Position numbers and translations under genes: made by a program. A stretch of DNA of 64,000 bases. Origin: Halobacillus mangrovi (GTDB lineage: Bacteria; Bacillota; Bacilli; Bacillales; Halobacillaceae). The notes under the pieces were generated by a model. It was not told the origin of the DNA. It worked only from the letters and a program-made list of their open reading frames with translations, and did no database searches. Where the stretch lies: assembly GCF_002097535.1 (NCBI RefSeq), contig NZ_CP020772.1:2046001-2110000 (forward strand), written 5' to 3'. Shown here piece after piece: positions 1 to 9,113 of this stretch. How positions within the stretch are numbered: the first letter of the stretch is position 1; every line of letters starts with the position of its first letter.

Positions 1-892
1 GAAGTAAAAAGGGAAGGACTTGTGAAATGATGACCCCTGACATGGCGAGCAATGCCATCAGAATTGAATAATTTAATCCAGCAAAAGCATTTTTTTCGAA
101 ACCCCTGAGAGCACTAGATAAACTGGGATACCATTCTACGGCCAGGCTCTTAAGAGCTGTTACAAGCCGCTGGCTATATCCTTTTTTCTTTATCCTTATC
201 CCCAGGGCAAGGTCGTCATCAGGACGTAACCGTATACGATCGTGACCACCCACACTTTGGTAACATTCTTTGGTCATTAATTGGAAAGCTCCGATCCCCA
301 TTCCACCTTTATTCTTCTTATTGTTTGCTGTCCAGGGTCTTTTAAGGTACCCGAATCCAAACAGGAAAAAGGAGATCAACCCTTTTAAAGAGATTGAGTG
401 CGCTTTAAGATTCGGTGCAGCGGTAAGGTGATCCGCTTTCTCTGCTTTCATATAGGAGATGGCCTTAGAAATTATGCAAGGTGAAAAATGAATATCAGCA
501 TCAGTAAAAAGGAGGTAGTTTCCAGAGGAGATTTTGACTCCTTGAGAAAGGGCGTAGGTCTTTCCGAGCCATCCCTCTGGTAAGTTTTCAATATGAATGA
601 GAGTTAATTGATTGTATTTGTCTGCAAGCTTTTGAAGAATCGCTCCTGTGCTGTCTGAAGATCGATCATTAACAGCGATGATTTCGAATTGTATCTGTTT
701 TTGGTGGAGTAAGGACTCTATTGTTTGTTGAATCGAAGCTTTTTCATCTTTTGCGGCTAGGATTACGGATACAAGCTCCCTAGAATGGTCTGGAGTTATA
801 TCATCGATGGATTCAATACTACGAAAGCCTCTAATAAAATCTAGAAGGATGATGACCCAAAAAATGGATAGAATGAAAAGGAGCCAAAACAT
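1..892 (-). CDS. Family 2 glycosyltransferase, membrane-anchored (C-terminus cut by window edge)
   Basis: Transfers a sugar from a nucleotide-sugar donor at the inner face of the membrane. My translation gives 297 residues before the window edge. Residues 1-18 form a hydrophobic anchor. A GT-A fold follows, with VSVILAAKDE near 41-50, NDRSSDST near 75-82, and the metal-binding DAD at 131-133. A later RPDDDLALG segment fits the acceptor-site EDxD region, and the last visible residues are again hydrophobic. This layout matches HpnI/CrtQ-like enzymes that act on lipids such as terpenoid or carotenoid acids, but the acceptor cannot be read here. The start has AAAGGA nine bases upstream. It lies 26 bases after the GDPD gene on the same strand and is probably co-transcribed with it. 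Confidence 0.85.
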   Translation of the reverse strand, partial: MFWLLFILSIFWVIILLDFIRGFRSIESIDDITPDHSRELVSVILAAKDEKASIQQTIESLLHQKQIQFEIIAVNDRSSDSTGAILQKLADKYNQLTLIHIENLPEGWLGKTYALSQGVKISSGNYLLFTDADIHFSPCIISKAISYMKAEKADHLTAAPNLKAHSISLKGLISFFLFGFGYLKRPWTANNKKNKGGMGIGAFQLMTKECYQSVGGHDRIRLRPDDDLALGIRIKKKGYSQRLVTALKSLAVEWYPSLSSALRGFEKNAFAGLNYSILMALLAMSGVIISQVLPFLL

Positions 893-918
893 AAGAGATT
901 ATCCTTTGCTATGTTAAT

Positions 919-1650
919 TTATGATAAAGACCTAAATTCCATTGCTTGATGAGGTACATCGGTAATCAGTCCATCGATTTCGAGCTTGAAACACTTCTTC
1001 ATCATGGATAGCCGATTAACGGTGTAAATACGTAAATCCAGTCTTTCTTTTCGGCACTTTTTAACGAGCTTTTTATCAAGAAGGCGATGTTTGACATGAA
1101 GAGCGTCTGCACCGATGGATTTTGCATAAACAGGAAGGTTTCTTATTTTTGTTGATGTGAGAAATGCAGTCTTAATGGAAGGATTAATTTCTTTTAACCT
1201 AGTAATGCTATTTGAATTAAAGCTCGAAATAACCGTTCGATCAAGAACGCCCCTACTTTTTAAAGATTCGTATACGATAGCTTCAATATCTTTATACTCG
1301 ATGACGTTTGTCTTAAGTTCCGCATTTAAAAACATAGGCTGATCTCTAAACCAGAGTAGAAATTCGTCCAATGATACAATGGAAGAATCAGAAAACTTAG
1401 GGTTAAACCAGCTGCCGGCATCAAGAAGACGCAGTTCTGAGTATGTATAATCTTGTACAAACCCTGTTCCATTCGTAGTTCTTCTAAGGTTTTCATCATG
1501 AATAAGCACGGGGATTTGATCTTTGGTGAGTTGAACATCGGTTTCAATGCCATCGGCTCCTGCTGCCGCAGCTAGTTCAAATGCGTTCATTGTATTTTCA
1601 GGTGCCAGTTTGCTAGCGCCTCTGTGTGCGTAGATCAAAGTTTTTCCCAA
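919..1650 (-). CDS. Glycerophosphodiester phosphodiesterase (GDPD family)
   Basis: Hydrolyses glycerophosphodiesters to glycerol 3-phosphate and an alcohol. The protein of about 243 residues is a single GDPD TIM barrel of cytosolic UgpQ/YqiK type, with no signal peptide. The family signatures are visible: AHRGASKLAPENT at the start, GIETDVQLT supplying the metal-binding Glu and Asp, and HDENLRRTTNG supplying the second catalytic His. The ELKT segment carries a further acidic ligand. I chose TTG at 1650 because GAGGTGA (1656-1662) sits five bases before it; an in-frame GTG at 1659 would overlap that site. It is the first gene of a pair with the downstream glycosyltransferase, which suggests a lipid-turnover role (inference). 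Confidence 0.88.
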   Translation of the reverse strand: MGKTLIYAHRGASKLAPENTMNAFELAAAAGADGIETDVQLTKDQIPVLIHDENLRRTTNGTGFVQDYTYSELRLLDAGSWFNPKFSDSSIVSLDEFLLWFRDQPMFLNAELKTNVIEYKDIEAIVYESLKSRGVLDRTVISSFNSNSITRLKEINPSIKTAFLTSTKIRNLPVYAKSIGADALHVKHRLLDKKLVKKCRKERLDLRIYTVNRLSMMKKCFKLEIDGLITDVPHQAMEFRSLS

Positions 1651-1730
1651 AATATTCACCTCTTAATCCATATGGACTTGAGTTTGATTGTGTTAGATAA
1701 TACAGAAAAAGTCAATAAGGAGTGTGGCTC

Positions 1731-3347
1731 ATGGGTCAATGGCAGACGAAAGATCAACTGACTGACTTATTATGTTCTCTAGTAGAATACCCTAGTATCA
1801 CTGGCAGTAACGCCGAAATAGCGATCATGGAATACTTATATTATATTTTAGAAGACTGCAATTATTATAAAAAACACCCTGAACACTTGAATCTCTATCC
1901 TCTTGAGGATGGGCGGCAGCTATTGACTGCATTAGTGAAAAAGGATTCGAAAAAAGATACCATCGTTTTAATCGCACACGCAGATGTTGTAGGAGTGGAA
2001 GACTATGGATCTTACGAAAACTTGGCTTTTTATCCAAAGGAACTTACTCAGGAGCTGCATAAAAATATCGATGATTTGCCAAGAGGAGCAGCGAAGGATC
2101 TTTTGACTGGAAACTGGCTGTTTGGGAGAGGCACAATGGATATGAAAGCGGGGCTTGCGATTCATCTATCTCTGCTTGAAAAGGCGATGGAAGGCCAATT
2201 TGACGGAAACTTGCTTCTCGTTGCGGTACCAGATGAGGAAGTAAACTCAGAAGGAATGCTCGCCGCTCTCCCTGCAATTGCAGATATTAAAAGTAAGCAC
2301 AAACTCACTTATAAGGCGGCTTTCAATGGGGAGCCCATGTTCAGTAAATATCCTGGTGACCCTGCTTATTACTTATATACAGGTTCGATCGGTAAGACAC
2401 TCCCGGGATTTTTATGTTACGGAAAAGAGACCCATGCAGGTGAACCCTTTTCTGGACTAAATGCGAATCTAATGGTGAGTTATCTTGCGCAAGAGATGGA
2501 GCTGAACGAGGCTTTTATCGAGCAAGTGAACGATGAGCGCACTCCACCTCCAAGTAGTTTGATGCAACGTGATTTAAAATTTGAATATTCAGTGCAGACT
2601 CCGCAGGCTGCCGTTGCTATGTACAACGTCCTGTACATGAAGCAAACCATTGATGAACTGAATGAAAAACTATTAAATGCAGCTCAGCGTGCCCGAGCGA
2701 AGATTATCAACCATTATCATCATCAGGCTTCCTTTTATTTAAAAGGGACTCAGACGTCAACTTATTCTCCTGACATTCGAATTTTCACTTACGAACAATT
2801 GTACAAAGAGGCTGTTAAACGATATGGAGAGAAAGAGGTGGCTCGAAGACAGAATCGACTGATCTATCAGCGGGATCAAGGGGACAGAGACTTCTCTACG
2901 ACACTTGTTCAAAGCTTAGCAAGTCTTTGTAAGGACATCAGTCCGATGATTGTGTTATTTTACAGTCCTCCTTTTTATCCAGCCGTATCCTCTCATCACG
3001 ATCCGATGATTCAAGAGATAGCTAAAGTAGCAATGGATTATGCAAAACAACAGTATAATGTGGATTTGGAAGAAGTGGAGTACTTTCCAGGGTTATCCGA
3101 TCTTAGTTTTATCGGACCCGTCTCAGCAAAATCTCCGATTGATGACTTGCTGAAGCAAATGCCGCTTCAGGGAAATGGGTTCGAGTTGCCGACCAAGGTG
3201 ATGGAAACACTGGCCATGCCGATTATTAATATCGGCCCAGTAGGCAGGGATCCACATCAATGGACAGAGAGACTTGAATTGAACTATAGCTTTGAGCATC
3301 TGCCTAAGATTCTGACTAAAACGATTGATTATTTCTTTGATATGTAG
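1731..3347 (+). CDS. M20 family metallopeptidase, RocB-like
   Basis: A cytosolic zinc-dependent amidohydrolase or peptidase of the M20 family. At 538 residues it has the length of the Bacillus RocB arginine-utilisation group. HADVVGVED (near 82) supplies the first zinc His and Asp, GRGTMDMKAG (near 134) the bridging Asp, and VPDEEVNSEG (near 168) the catalytic and metal Glu. A long middle insertion separates the catalytic halves and the C-terminal part has GPVGRDPHQWTER. The start at 1731 is preceded by AAGGAG at 1717-1722; the GTG at 1722 overlaps that site. No arginine-pathway genes are beside it. The next gene, convergent, is an AbgT transporter that could import acyl-amino-acid or dipeptide substrates (inference). 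The true substrate is unknown. Confidence 0.85.
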   Translation: MGQWQTKDQLTDLLCSLVEYPSITGSNAEIAIMEYLYYILEDCNYYKKHPEHLNLYPLEDGRQLLTALVKKDSKKDTIVLIAHADVVGVEDYGSYENLAFYPKELTQELHKNIDDLPRGAAKDLLTGNWLFGRGTMDMKAGLAIHLSLLEKAMEGQFDGNLLLVAVPDEEVNSEGMLAALPAIADIKSKHKLTYKAAFNGEPMFSKYPGDPAYYLYTGSIGKTLPGFLCYGKETHAGEPFSGLNANLMVSYLAQEMELNEAFIEQVNDERTPPPSSLMQRDLKFEYSVQTPQAAVAMYNVLYMKQTIDELNEKLLNAAQRARAKIINHYHHQASFYLKGTQTSTYSPDIRIFTYEQLYKEAVKRYGEKEVARRQNRLIYQRDQGDRDFSTTLVQSLASLCKDISPMIVLFYSPPFYPAVSSHHDPMIQEIAKVAMDYAKQQYNVDLEEVEYFPGLSDLSFIGPVSAKSPIDDLLKQMPLQGNGFELPTKVMETLAMPIINIGPVGRDPHQWTERLELNYSFEHLPKILTKTIDYFFDM

Positions 3348-3427
3348 GCGGTGTGAAATCTCATAATGGACCATTTATTTTGGAGAAACACTGATTAATA
3401 GGCATTTTCAAATGTTTTACTAATAAA

Positions 3428-3456
3428 AAATTGTCCGGGAGATTCCCGGACAATTT
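3428..3456 (-). terminator. Rho-independent terminator after the AbgT gene
   Basis: A perfect 13-bp stem (3428-3440 with 3444-3456) closes a 3-base loop. On the minus strand it is followed by TTTTTTATTA, so it ends the transporter transcript. It may also slow transcription from the convergent peptidase gene. Confidence 0.85.
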
Positions 3457-3467
3457 CACTTTTGCAT

Positions 3468-4997
3468 TTATGAATTTGGCTCATAAAAGAAGCCAGCATC
3501 TGGACCAATTGGTGCTCCAATAAGCATCCAAATCAATAACATAATCACCCATACAACGAAAAAGCCGATAGAGTACGGAAGCATAGTTGAAATTAATGTC
3601 CCAATACCAACTTTACGATCATATTTTTGCGCAAAGGCAATAACGATCGCGAAGTATGGCATGAGTGGTGAAATGATATTGGTCGTTGAGTCAGCGATTC
3701 GATAAGCTAATGTGGTTAACTCCGGAGAGTATCCAAGCTGCATCATAAGCGGTACGAATACTGGCGCCATGATTGCCCATTTTGCTGAGGAGCTTCCGAT
3801 AAATAGATTGATGAAAGCTGCGACGAAAATAAAGGCGATAATAAGACCAATGCCTGTAAATCCGATCGAATCCAGAAACTCCGCACCAGACACGGCAATG
3901 ACTTTCCCAAGATTTGTGTGATTGAAATAAGCGACAAACTGTCCTGCAGTAAACGCAAGTACAATATAGATTCCCATAGATGCCATTGTGTCAGACATCT
4001 GGTTGGCTACATCCTTGTCATCCTTGATTTCCTTCGTAATCTTTCCATATACATAACCTGGAACAAAGAACATGATCAAAATAACCGGTACCAGACTGTG
4101 GAAGAATGGAGAGTTCAAGAAATCATCTGGATTACGTAACGGTCCCCAGGAAGGGAGAATTAACAGTGACAATAGTCCAAGTGTAATGATAAAGGCGATT
4201 AACGCGCCCCACATTCCTTTTTTCTCAAGCTTAGTCAGATAGTTGACTTCCTCATCAACATCTCCTTTATAGGTTCCAAGCCTTGGTTCAACCAGTTTGT
4301 CGGTGATTAGAGTACCAACAATCGTAAGTACAAATACAGATACAATCATGAAGTAATAGTTCATTGTGTATTTGATTGTTTCGGCATAAGCCGGGTCAAT
4401 CGTTGCAGCTGCTTGTTTAGTCAAGTCCCCTAAGAGCGGATCCAATGAAGTTAGCAGCAAGTTCGCGCTAAAACCAGCGGATACACCTGCAAAGGCTGCA
4501 GCCAAACCAGCAAGCGGATGCCGTCCAAGACCTGCGAAAAGAACTGCTCCTAGTGGTGTCAATACGACATAACCAGCGTCTGCAGCCATACTTGACATGA
4601 TTCCTCCAAATACGAGTGCAGCTGTCATGAATGAACGAGGTACGGATGTCACTAGTCCCCTGAGCATGGCACTAATTAATCCTGAACGTTCAGCAATTCC
4701 GATACCTAGCATAGTTACAAGAACCGTTCCTAATGGGGCGAACCCAACAAAGTTCTCTACCATACTTTCAAAAATATATTTGATTCCCTCACTTGAAAGA
4801 AGGTTTACTACTTGGAGTGTTTCGCCGCTGGCAGGGTCTTCAACTTCTACACCCAACGAAGAAAATATCCAAGATGCTACGATGACGAGTAAGGCAAATA
4901 TTGCGAAAAGCGTAACCGGATGCGGCAGCTTGTTCCCGACCTTTTCAATCCAGTCAAGGGCACGCATTGTCAAGCCTCTCTTTTCTTGATGTTCCAT
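3468..4997 (-). CDS. AbgT family transporter (p-aminobenzoyl-glutamate transporter type)
   Basis: Integral membrane transporter of 509 residues with about a dozen hydrophobic segments, the usual AbgT length. Family features include an N-terminal WIEKVGNKLPHPVTLF before the first membrane helix, the re-entrant GGIMSSMAADAGYVVLTPLGA stretch, and the late FIGSSSAKWAIMAPVFVPL and SPLMPYFAIV segments. AbgT members are known for p-aminobenzoyl-glutamate uptake, and some export sulfonamides; the substrate here is unproven. The start at 4997 has AAGGAGG a few bases upstream. The gene stands alone, with its own terminator, facing an M20 peptidase. In several bacteria AbgT and M20 enzymes act together on aminoacyl amides, so a joint role is possible but inferred. 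Confidence 0.88.
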   Translation of the reverse strand: MEHQEKRGLTMRALDWIEKVGNKLPHPVTLFAIFALLVIVASWIFSSLGVEVEDPASGETLQVVNLLSSEGIKYIFESMVENFVGFAPLGTVLVTMLGIGIAERSGLISAMLRGLVTSVPRSFMTAALVFGGIMSSMAADAGYVVLTPLGAVLFAGLGRHPLAGLAAAFAGVSAGFSANLLLTSLDPLLGDLTKQAAATIDPAYAETIKYTMNYYFMIVSVFVLTIVGTLITDKLVEPRLGTYKGDVDEEVNYLTKLEKKGMWGALIAFIITLGLLSLLILPSWGPLRNPDDFLNSPFFHSLVPVILIMFFVPGYVYGKITKEIKDDKDVANQMSDTMASMGIYIVLAFTAGQFVAYFNHTNLGKVIAVSGAEFLDSIGFTGIGLIIAFIFVAAFINLFIGSSSAKWAIMAPVFVPLMMQLGYSPELTTLAYRIADSTTNIISPLMPYFAIVIAFAQKYDRKVGIGTLISTMLPYSIGFFVVWVIMLLIWMLIGAPIGPDAGFFYEPNS

Positions 4998-5197
4998 GTT
5001 TTTCCTCCTTGCAATTCAAGGTTTTCTATATTTCAATCATTTTTACAATAACGCGTTAAAGTATATAAAATCAGCAGATAGATTAAAAGTCTTTTGAAAA
5101 AAGTAGCACTAGGAAGATAATTTAGAAAAGATCAATAGTTGCGAGGATTTATACATCGGATAGGATTTCCATTCAAACCATGCTACAATAAAGAAAA

Positions 5198-5211
5198 TGA
5201 ATGATCATTCA
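5198..5211. promoter_or_regulatory. 14-bp perfect palindrome, candidate operator of yqjP-yqjQ
   Basis: TGAATGATCATTCA lies nine bases after a TACAAT (-10-like, 5184-5189) and just ahead of the ribosome binding site. The arms TGAATGA/TCATTCA are those of B. subtilis FadR sites, but here they abut instead of being spaced by about four bases. A TetR-family repressor site is the simplest reading; the regulator is not in this window. Confidence 0.5.
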
Positions 5212-5228
5212 GTGTGGAGGGTTTAACT

Positions 5229-6194
5229 ATGAAAACGATGAAGGATACGGTTATTCAACTTACTTTACCTACGCCTTATGCTGTGGGGGATGTACACACG
5301 TATTTATTAAAAGGTAACCCGCTGACGCTAGTGGATGCTGGTGTAAAAACCGAAGAAGCATGGGAAGCTCTTGTACAACAATTAGATGATTGTGGATACA
5401 CACCTGAAGATATTGAACAAGTGGTTTTAACCCATCACCATCCTGACCATATGGGCCTTGTGGAAAAATTACCGAATATAAATACGGTTGCGGCACATCC
5501 AAAGCTTCGACCATGGATCGAACGAGATGAAGAATTTTTTTATAGATATGAGATGTTTTTCCATGAAATGTACGTTGAATCTGGGGTTCCTGATAAGTAT
5601 TTCACAATATTAAAATCTTTAAAAAAACCATTGAAGTGGATAGCTAAAGGATCGTTGGACATTGAACTTGAGGAGGGAGATGCGATCCCTGGGCATGAAG
5701 AGTGGGTGACAGTCGAAACACCCGGTCATTCACAAAGTCACATTTCTTTTTATCGAAAGGCTGATGGGGCTTTTATTGGAGGAGATCACTTGCTTGCACA
5801 CATCTCGTCCAATCCGTTGCTGGAGCCAGCTTTCACTGAAGTTGAGAAACGCCCACGCCCCATGCTGCAATACCGGTCTTCAATGGAAAAGTTATTGGGT
5901 AAGAAAATTGGAATTGTTTATCCTGGTCATGGACAGACTTTTGAAGGAGCCCATGCGTTGATCCGCAGTCGATTGAAAAAGCAGGAAGAGCGTGCAGAAA
6001 AAGTACTGAATATGTTTGGGGACAAGTCTTTAAGTGCATATGACGTATGTAAACAGCTTTTTCCGAGACACATAGAAACCCAGTTTGGCTTAACGATGTC
6101 AGAAACGATTGGTCAGTTGGACTACTTAGAAGAGCAGAGAAAATTACTATACTTTTATGAAGGTAAACAAAAATTATATTATGTAAACAGGTGA
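5229..6194 (+). CDS. yqjP: MBL-fold metallo-hydrolase, YqjP-like
   Basis: Metallo-beta-lactamase fold hydrolase of 321 residues, probably cytosolic. The HxHxDH metal motif appears as THHHPDHMG near residues 68-75, further ligands sit in TPGHSQSH and GGDHLLAH, and a late PGHGQTF supplies another. The C-terminal third (from about 240) looks like the winged-helix extension of the LACTB2/YqjP subgroup. The start at 5229 follows GTGGAGGG (5214-5221). It is the first gene of a two-gene operon with the SDR gene 6 bases downstream; the same pair, yqjP-yqjQ, is known in B. subtilis. The operator-like palindrome upstream suggests control by a TetR/FadR-type repressor. Its natural substrate is unknown. 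Confidence 0.85.
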   Translation: MKTMKDTVIQLTLPTPYAVGDVHTYLLKGNPLTLVDAGVKTEEAWEALVQQLDDCGYTPEDIEQVVLTHHHPDHMGLVEKLPNINTVAAHPKLRPWIERDEEFFYRYEMFFHEMYVESGVPDKYFTILKSLKKPLKWIAKGSLDIELEEGDAIPGHEEWVTVETPGHSQSHISFYRKADGAFIGGDHLLAHISSNPLLEPAFTEVEKRPRPMLQYRSSMEKLLGKKIGIVYPGHGQTFEGAHALIRSRLKKQEERAEKVLNMFGDKSLSAYDVCKQLFPRHIETQFGLTMSETIGQLDYLEEQRKLLYFYEGKQKLYYVNR

Positions 6195-6200
6195 TATGTT

Positions 6201-6995
6201 ATGAATGAACGAGTGAAAGGAAAAAAGATATTAATCACAGGAGCATCTAGTGGAATCGGTCAATATTTAGCGATCCATGCAGCACAGCAAGGCGGGGTTC
6301 CAATACTGGTTGCAAGATCCACTGACCGCTTGGCTATCATCTCCGAGAAAATAAAACATTCTTTTGGTGTTACGTGCTATTGGTATGAAGCAGATCTTTC
6401 TAACGATGCGGAATGGAAAGATGTCATCGACCGCATCTGTTATGATCATGGATCGATCGATGCGCTCGTTAACAATGCAGGAATGGCGGTGTTCGACCTT
6501 GTAGCCGATGCTAAATGGCAGGATATTGACAGGATGCTTTCCGTCAACGTCAAATCTTTGTTCAGGACGACCCATCAACTACTTCCTCACTTTTTGCAGC
6601 AAGGGAGAGGTCACATTGTCAATATTGCTTCCCAGGCAGGAAAAATGGCAACACCGAAATCAGCTATTTACTCCGCCACAAAGCATGCAGTTTTAGGGTT
6701 TACCAATGGCTTGCGAATGGAAGTAGAGAAAAAGGGAATCTATGTAACATCAGTTAATCTTGGACCTGTGCGAACCAACTTTTTTCAACAGGCGGATCCT
6801 TCAGGAAATTATGAAAAAGCAATGGACCGAATTATGTTAGATCCAAACCACGTAGCTTACAAAGTGATTAACTCCTTATTTACGAGACAGAGGGAAATTA
6901 ATCTGCCGGCGTGGATGGACTCAGGAAGTAAATTCTATTCTTTAGCGCCTGAACTGATGGAAAAAGTAATGCAAAGGCAGTTTAATAGAAAATGA
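6201..6995 (+). CDS. yqjQ: Short-chain dehydrogenase/reductase, YqjQ-like
   Basis: NAD(P)-dependent oxidoreductase of the classical SDR family, 264 residues with one Rossmann domain. The cofactor motif TGASSGIG is at about residues 13-20, NNAGMA at about 91-96, and the catalytic YSATK near 155-160 with an upstream active-site serine in VNIASQAG. The start at 6201 has AGGTGAT upstream and is 6 bases from the end of yqjP, so the two are co-translated. Members of this subgroup are often annotated as acyl or ketone reductases; the actual substrate cannot be read. The FadR-like operator ahead of the operon hints at lipid-related control, which is inference. Confidence 0.87.
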   Translation: MNERVKGKKILITGASSGIGQYLAIHAAQQGGVPILVARSTDRLAIISEKIKHSFGVTCYWYEADLSNDAEWKDVIDRICYDHGSIDALVNNAGMAVFDLVADAKWQDIDRMLSVNVKSLFRTTHQLLPHFLQQGRGHIVNIASQAGKMATPKSAIYSATKHAVLGFTNGLRMEVEKKGIYVTSVNLGPVRTNFFQQADPSGNYEKAMDRIMLDPNHVAYKVINSLFTRQREINLPAWMDSGSKFYSLAPELMEKVMQRQFNRK

Positions 6996-7300
6996 CTGGG
7001 CAATGGGGTTGGTGGAAAAAGTTATAGCCATACTAAAATCCAAACGAGGGTGAAATTCCTATGAACAAAATTCGCCATCTCTCACAAGTCGCCCTCGAAA
7101 CGTGGAGTGTATTCTCGTAACGCTCATTTAGATCAATCAATTACTGCTGAATTTTCCTACACTTTAGTTCACCTTTAGTTTTGATGCTTTTACTTATGTT
7201 CCAGTCTTTTTTCTATATCCGTGGGAGAGTCCCTCATAATCAAATGCGTTGCGCTCAGGACTGTATTTTTTTAATATTAAAGAAATAGGAGGGATGTCTG
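6996..7300. other. Intergenic stretch with a possible 19-codon ORF
   Basis: No gene of normal size is visible. An ATG at 7061, preceded by GAGGGTGAAATT, opens a 19-codon frame (MNKIRHLSQVALETWSVFS) ending at 7120. CGAGGG near 7046 and CCCTCG near 7092 form inverted ends around its beginning. I cannot tell a small gene from chance. Confidence 0.3.
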
Positions 7301-7633
7301 ATGAAACTAAAGATCACTCAAGAAGCCATGCAGCAGCTAGAGAAACTGAAGGATCCCGACCGTCCGATGATTCGTTTGTTTTATGATACGGAGGGGTGTG
7401 GATGCGGAGTTAACGGTTTACCGACAATCCGCTTGGAAAATGAACAACGTGAAACGGATAGAAACGTCGATAATGATACGTACGAAGTCATTATTGATCA
7501 TCAGCAGGCCACTTTCTTTAAACCAGATATGAAGCTGGATTTTAAAAAAGGTTCTTTCCGTTTATCAAGTTCCGATGGAATTCTAAATCCCATTATATCT
7601 ATAAAAGATGTGAAAGAAGGAGCGACAGTATGA
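7301..7633 (+). CDS. yqkB: HesB-like iron-sulfur biosynthesis family protein, YqkB-like
   Basis: Small protein of 110 residues with the beta-rich HesB/IscA-like fold. The central TEGCGCGVNGLP carries two cysteines, unlike true A-type carriers which have three spread Cys including a C-terminal CxC; the C-terminal pair is missing here. It resembles the Bacillus YqkB group, whose role is not established. The start at 7301 has AGGAGGG upstream. The next gene overlaps by four bases (ATGA), so the two are translationally coupled. Function in iron-sulfur metabolism is a family guess only. Confidence 0.78.
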   Translation: MKLKITQEAMQQLEKLKDPDRPMIRLFYDTEGCGCGVNGLPTIRLENEQRETDRNVDNDTYEVIIDHQQATFFKPDMKLDFKKGSFRLSSSDGILNPIISIKDVKEGATV

Positions 7634-7854
7634 GTAAGAAAAAAGTTCAAGAAGGTTCGCTTGGCGATCAGCTGAATGCGGATGTGCTGTCAAAGCTTCG
7701 CTCAAAGAAAACAGCATTAAAAAAGCAAGAAGAAATTCGTCAAGAGGAAGAACGAAAACGTCGAATAGAAGAGAAACAACGGCAAGAAGCTAACAAAAGC
7801 TTCGAAGAATTACTAAATGAGAGCGATTTGAATTGGAAAACATTTAAAGAATGA
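7630..7854 (+). CDS. Small charged DUF3886 protein, YqkE-like
   Basis: 74 residues, dominated by Lys, Glu, Gln and Arg, with a predicted long alpha-helix or coiled coil from about 17 to 55. The C-terminal SFEELLNESDLNWKTFK is the conserved end of the DUF3886 family, which I associate with B. subtilis YqkE. The function is unknown. It overlaps the previous gene by ATGA and is followed directly by a terminator, so the two genes form a closed operon. Confidence 0.75.
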   Translation: MSKKKVQEGSLGDQLNADVLSKLRSKKTALKKQEEIRQEEERKRRIEEKQRQEANKSFEELLNESDLNWKTFKE

Positions 7855-7883
7855 GCGTCCTTATTTAAAGGATGCTCATTTTT
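7852..7883 (+). terminator. Terminator after the YqkB/DUF3886 operon
   Basis: TGAGCGTCCTT pairs with AAGGATGCTCA (one mismatch), followed by TTTTT. It overlaps the stop codon of the second gene. Confidence 0.8.
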
Positions 7884-7976
7884 AGGTAGTGATTGTTATA
7901 TGACTATTTAACCTAGCACAGACATAAAGAAGGGATATTTAAAATAACTACATAAGATTCAAGTGGCAGACCACGC

Positions 7977-9092
7977 TTATTCCGGCCTTTTGAAAAACAT
8001 TTTTTTCGTTAATGCTGCTAGCTCCAGCTTTTCAATGGTTTCACAATAGTTGTCGACAATGTCACCTTTGTGATGTTTAAGGGGATTCTTAAAATGACGA
8101 ATGACTTTCATATCTTTAAACCAATCCCCTGTTTCGGCTTTACTATGAATCCAATCTTCCCATACCTGCATCAGTTTAGGACTGTAAATCCTTGGAGACT
8201 TTCTTTCTGGATCACAAGGACGAGCCTGAGGCTGATGGGCAGCTCCAGGTATCGTTTCTTTAACGTCATGAAAGATATGAGGCCAATAATCACCTCTAGA
8301 TCCGGTATGAGGATGTGTTTTTGCCCAATCTAAAATTGAATGATAGCGGCTTTCAACAGAATAAAGCAGTTGATATAGTATTTTTCCTGTCATAATTCGA
8401 TCGTTAAGTGAGGAAAAATGATGAACGGTATCGCCTACGACTTTAGGCTGGTTTTGGATAGGTGTATAATAAGGGAATAAAATCTGGTTCATATCAAAAA
8501 GGTCTTGCAGTTTAAAAGAGATTGTATCTAAAACGGTATTTTTATATTGATGATTATGAATTACCCTTTCCTCTATATAATTTTGTTCATTGATAATTAG
8601 TGCTACGGTCATGATACTTTTATCTTTATACGCCCAGTAATATTGCCAGAAAGGCTCCATAAATAAAGACACATTAAAAAATGAAAGCAAATGAAAGAGC
8701 GGTATTCCTCTTTTCTTACTTTCTTCAAACAGTAACAATTGAGGATAAGCATCCTGAAAAATCAACCAGTTCCCTCGTTCTAAAAACACAAAAAAATCCA
8801 CTTGTTCTTTTCCAGTTAATAACCTTGGTATAAATTCCCCTTTTAAATCAGTCATATTCCATCCTGCGTTTCTTGATACAAGATGAGCAAGGAAGGCCCA
8901 GTGAACTTCAGGGTGTCTTGTGTAAAAGTCAAGGTAGGCTTGCGTTCGGGTAACATTGTTCTTGTTTAATGCGATCGTACGCTCTCGAATTGTTGATATG
9001 AGTTCCTTATCAGATGAATCTAGAGTAAGAGAGGGAACGGAGTCTCTAAGCTTCTTTTTTATCATTTTCTTCAGTGTAGAAGGGAATTTCAT
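7977..9092 (-). CDS. yppC: DUF2515 family protein, YppC-like
   Basis: Soluble protein of 371 residues of unknown function. It matches the Bacillus YppC/DUF2515 group in length and in features such as TRTQAYLDFYTRHPEVHWAFLAHLVSRNAGWNMTDL split over the N-terminal half, and a C-terminal segment with HTGSRGDYWPH. No signal peptide or membrane helix is seen. Several conserved Trp, His and Asp residues could form an enzyme site, but no known catalytic motif is evident. The start at 9092 has AAAGGAA upstream. It is divergent from the sqhC pseudogene, only 21 bases away, so the two promoters must overlap. Confidence 0.8.
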   Translation of the reverse strand: MKFPSTLKKMIKKKLRDSVPSLTLDSSDKELISTIRERTIALNKNNVTRTQAYLDFYTRHPEVHWAFLAHLVSRNAGWNMTDLKGEFIPRLLTGKEQVDFFVFLERGNWLIFQDAYPQLLLFEESKKRGIPLFHLLSFFNVSLFMEPFWQYYWAYKDKSIMTVALIINEQNYIEERVIHNHQYKNTVLDTISFKLQDLFDMNQILFPYYTPIQNQPKVVGDTVHHFSSLNDRIMTGKILYQLLYSVESRYHSILDWAKTHPHTGSRGDYWPHIFHDVKETIPGAAHQPQARPCDPERKSPRIYSPKLMQVWEDWIHSKAETGDWFKDMKVIRHFKNPLKHHKGDIVDNYCETIEKLELAALTKKMFFKRPE

Positions 9093-9113
9093 ATAGACGT
9101 TCCTTTCTATAGA

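Noticed and set aside
4597-4989. 130-codon plus-strand frame inside the AbgT gene
   Set aside because: It is the antisense shadow of a clear membrane transporter.
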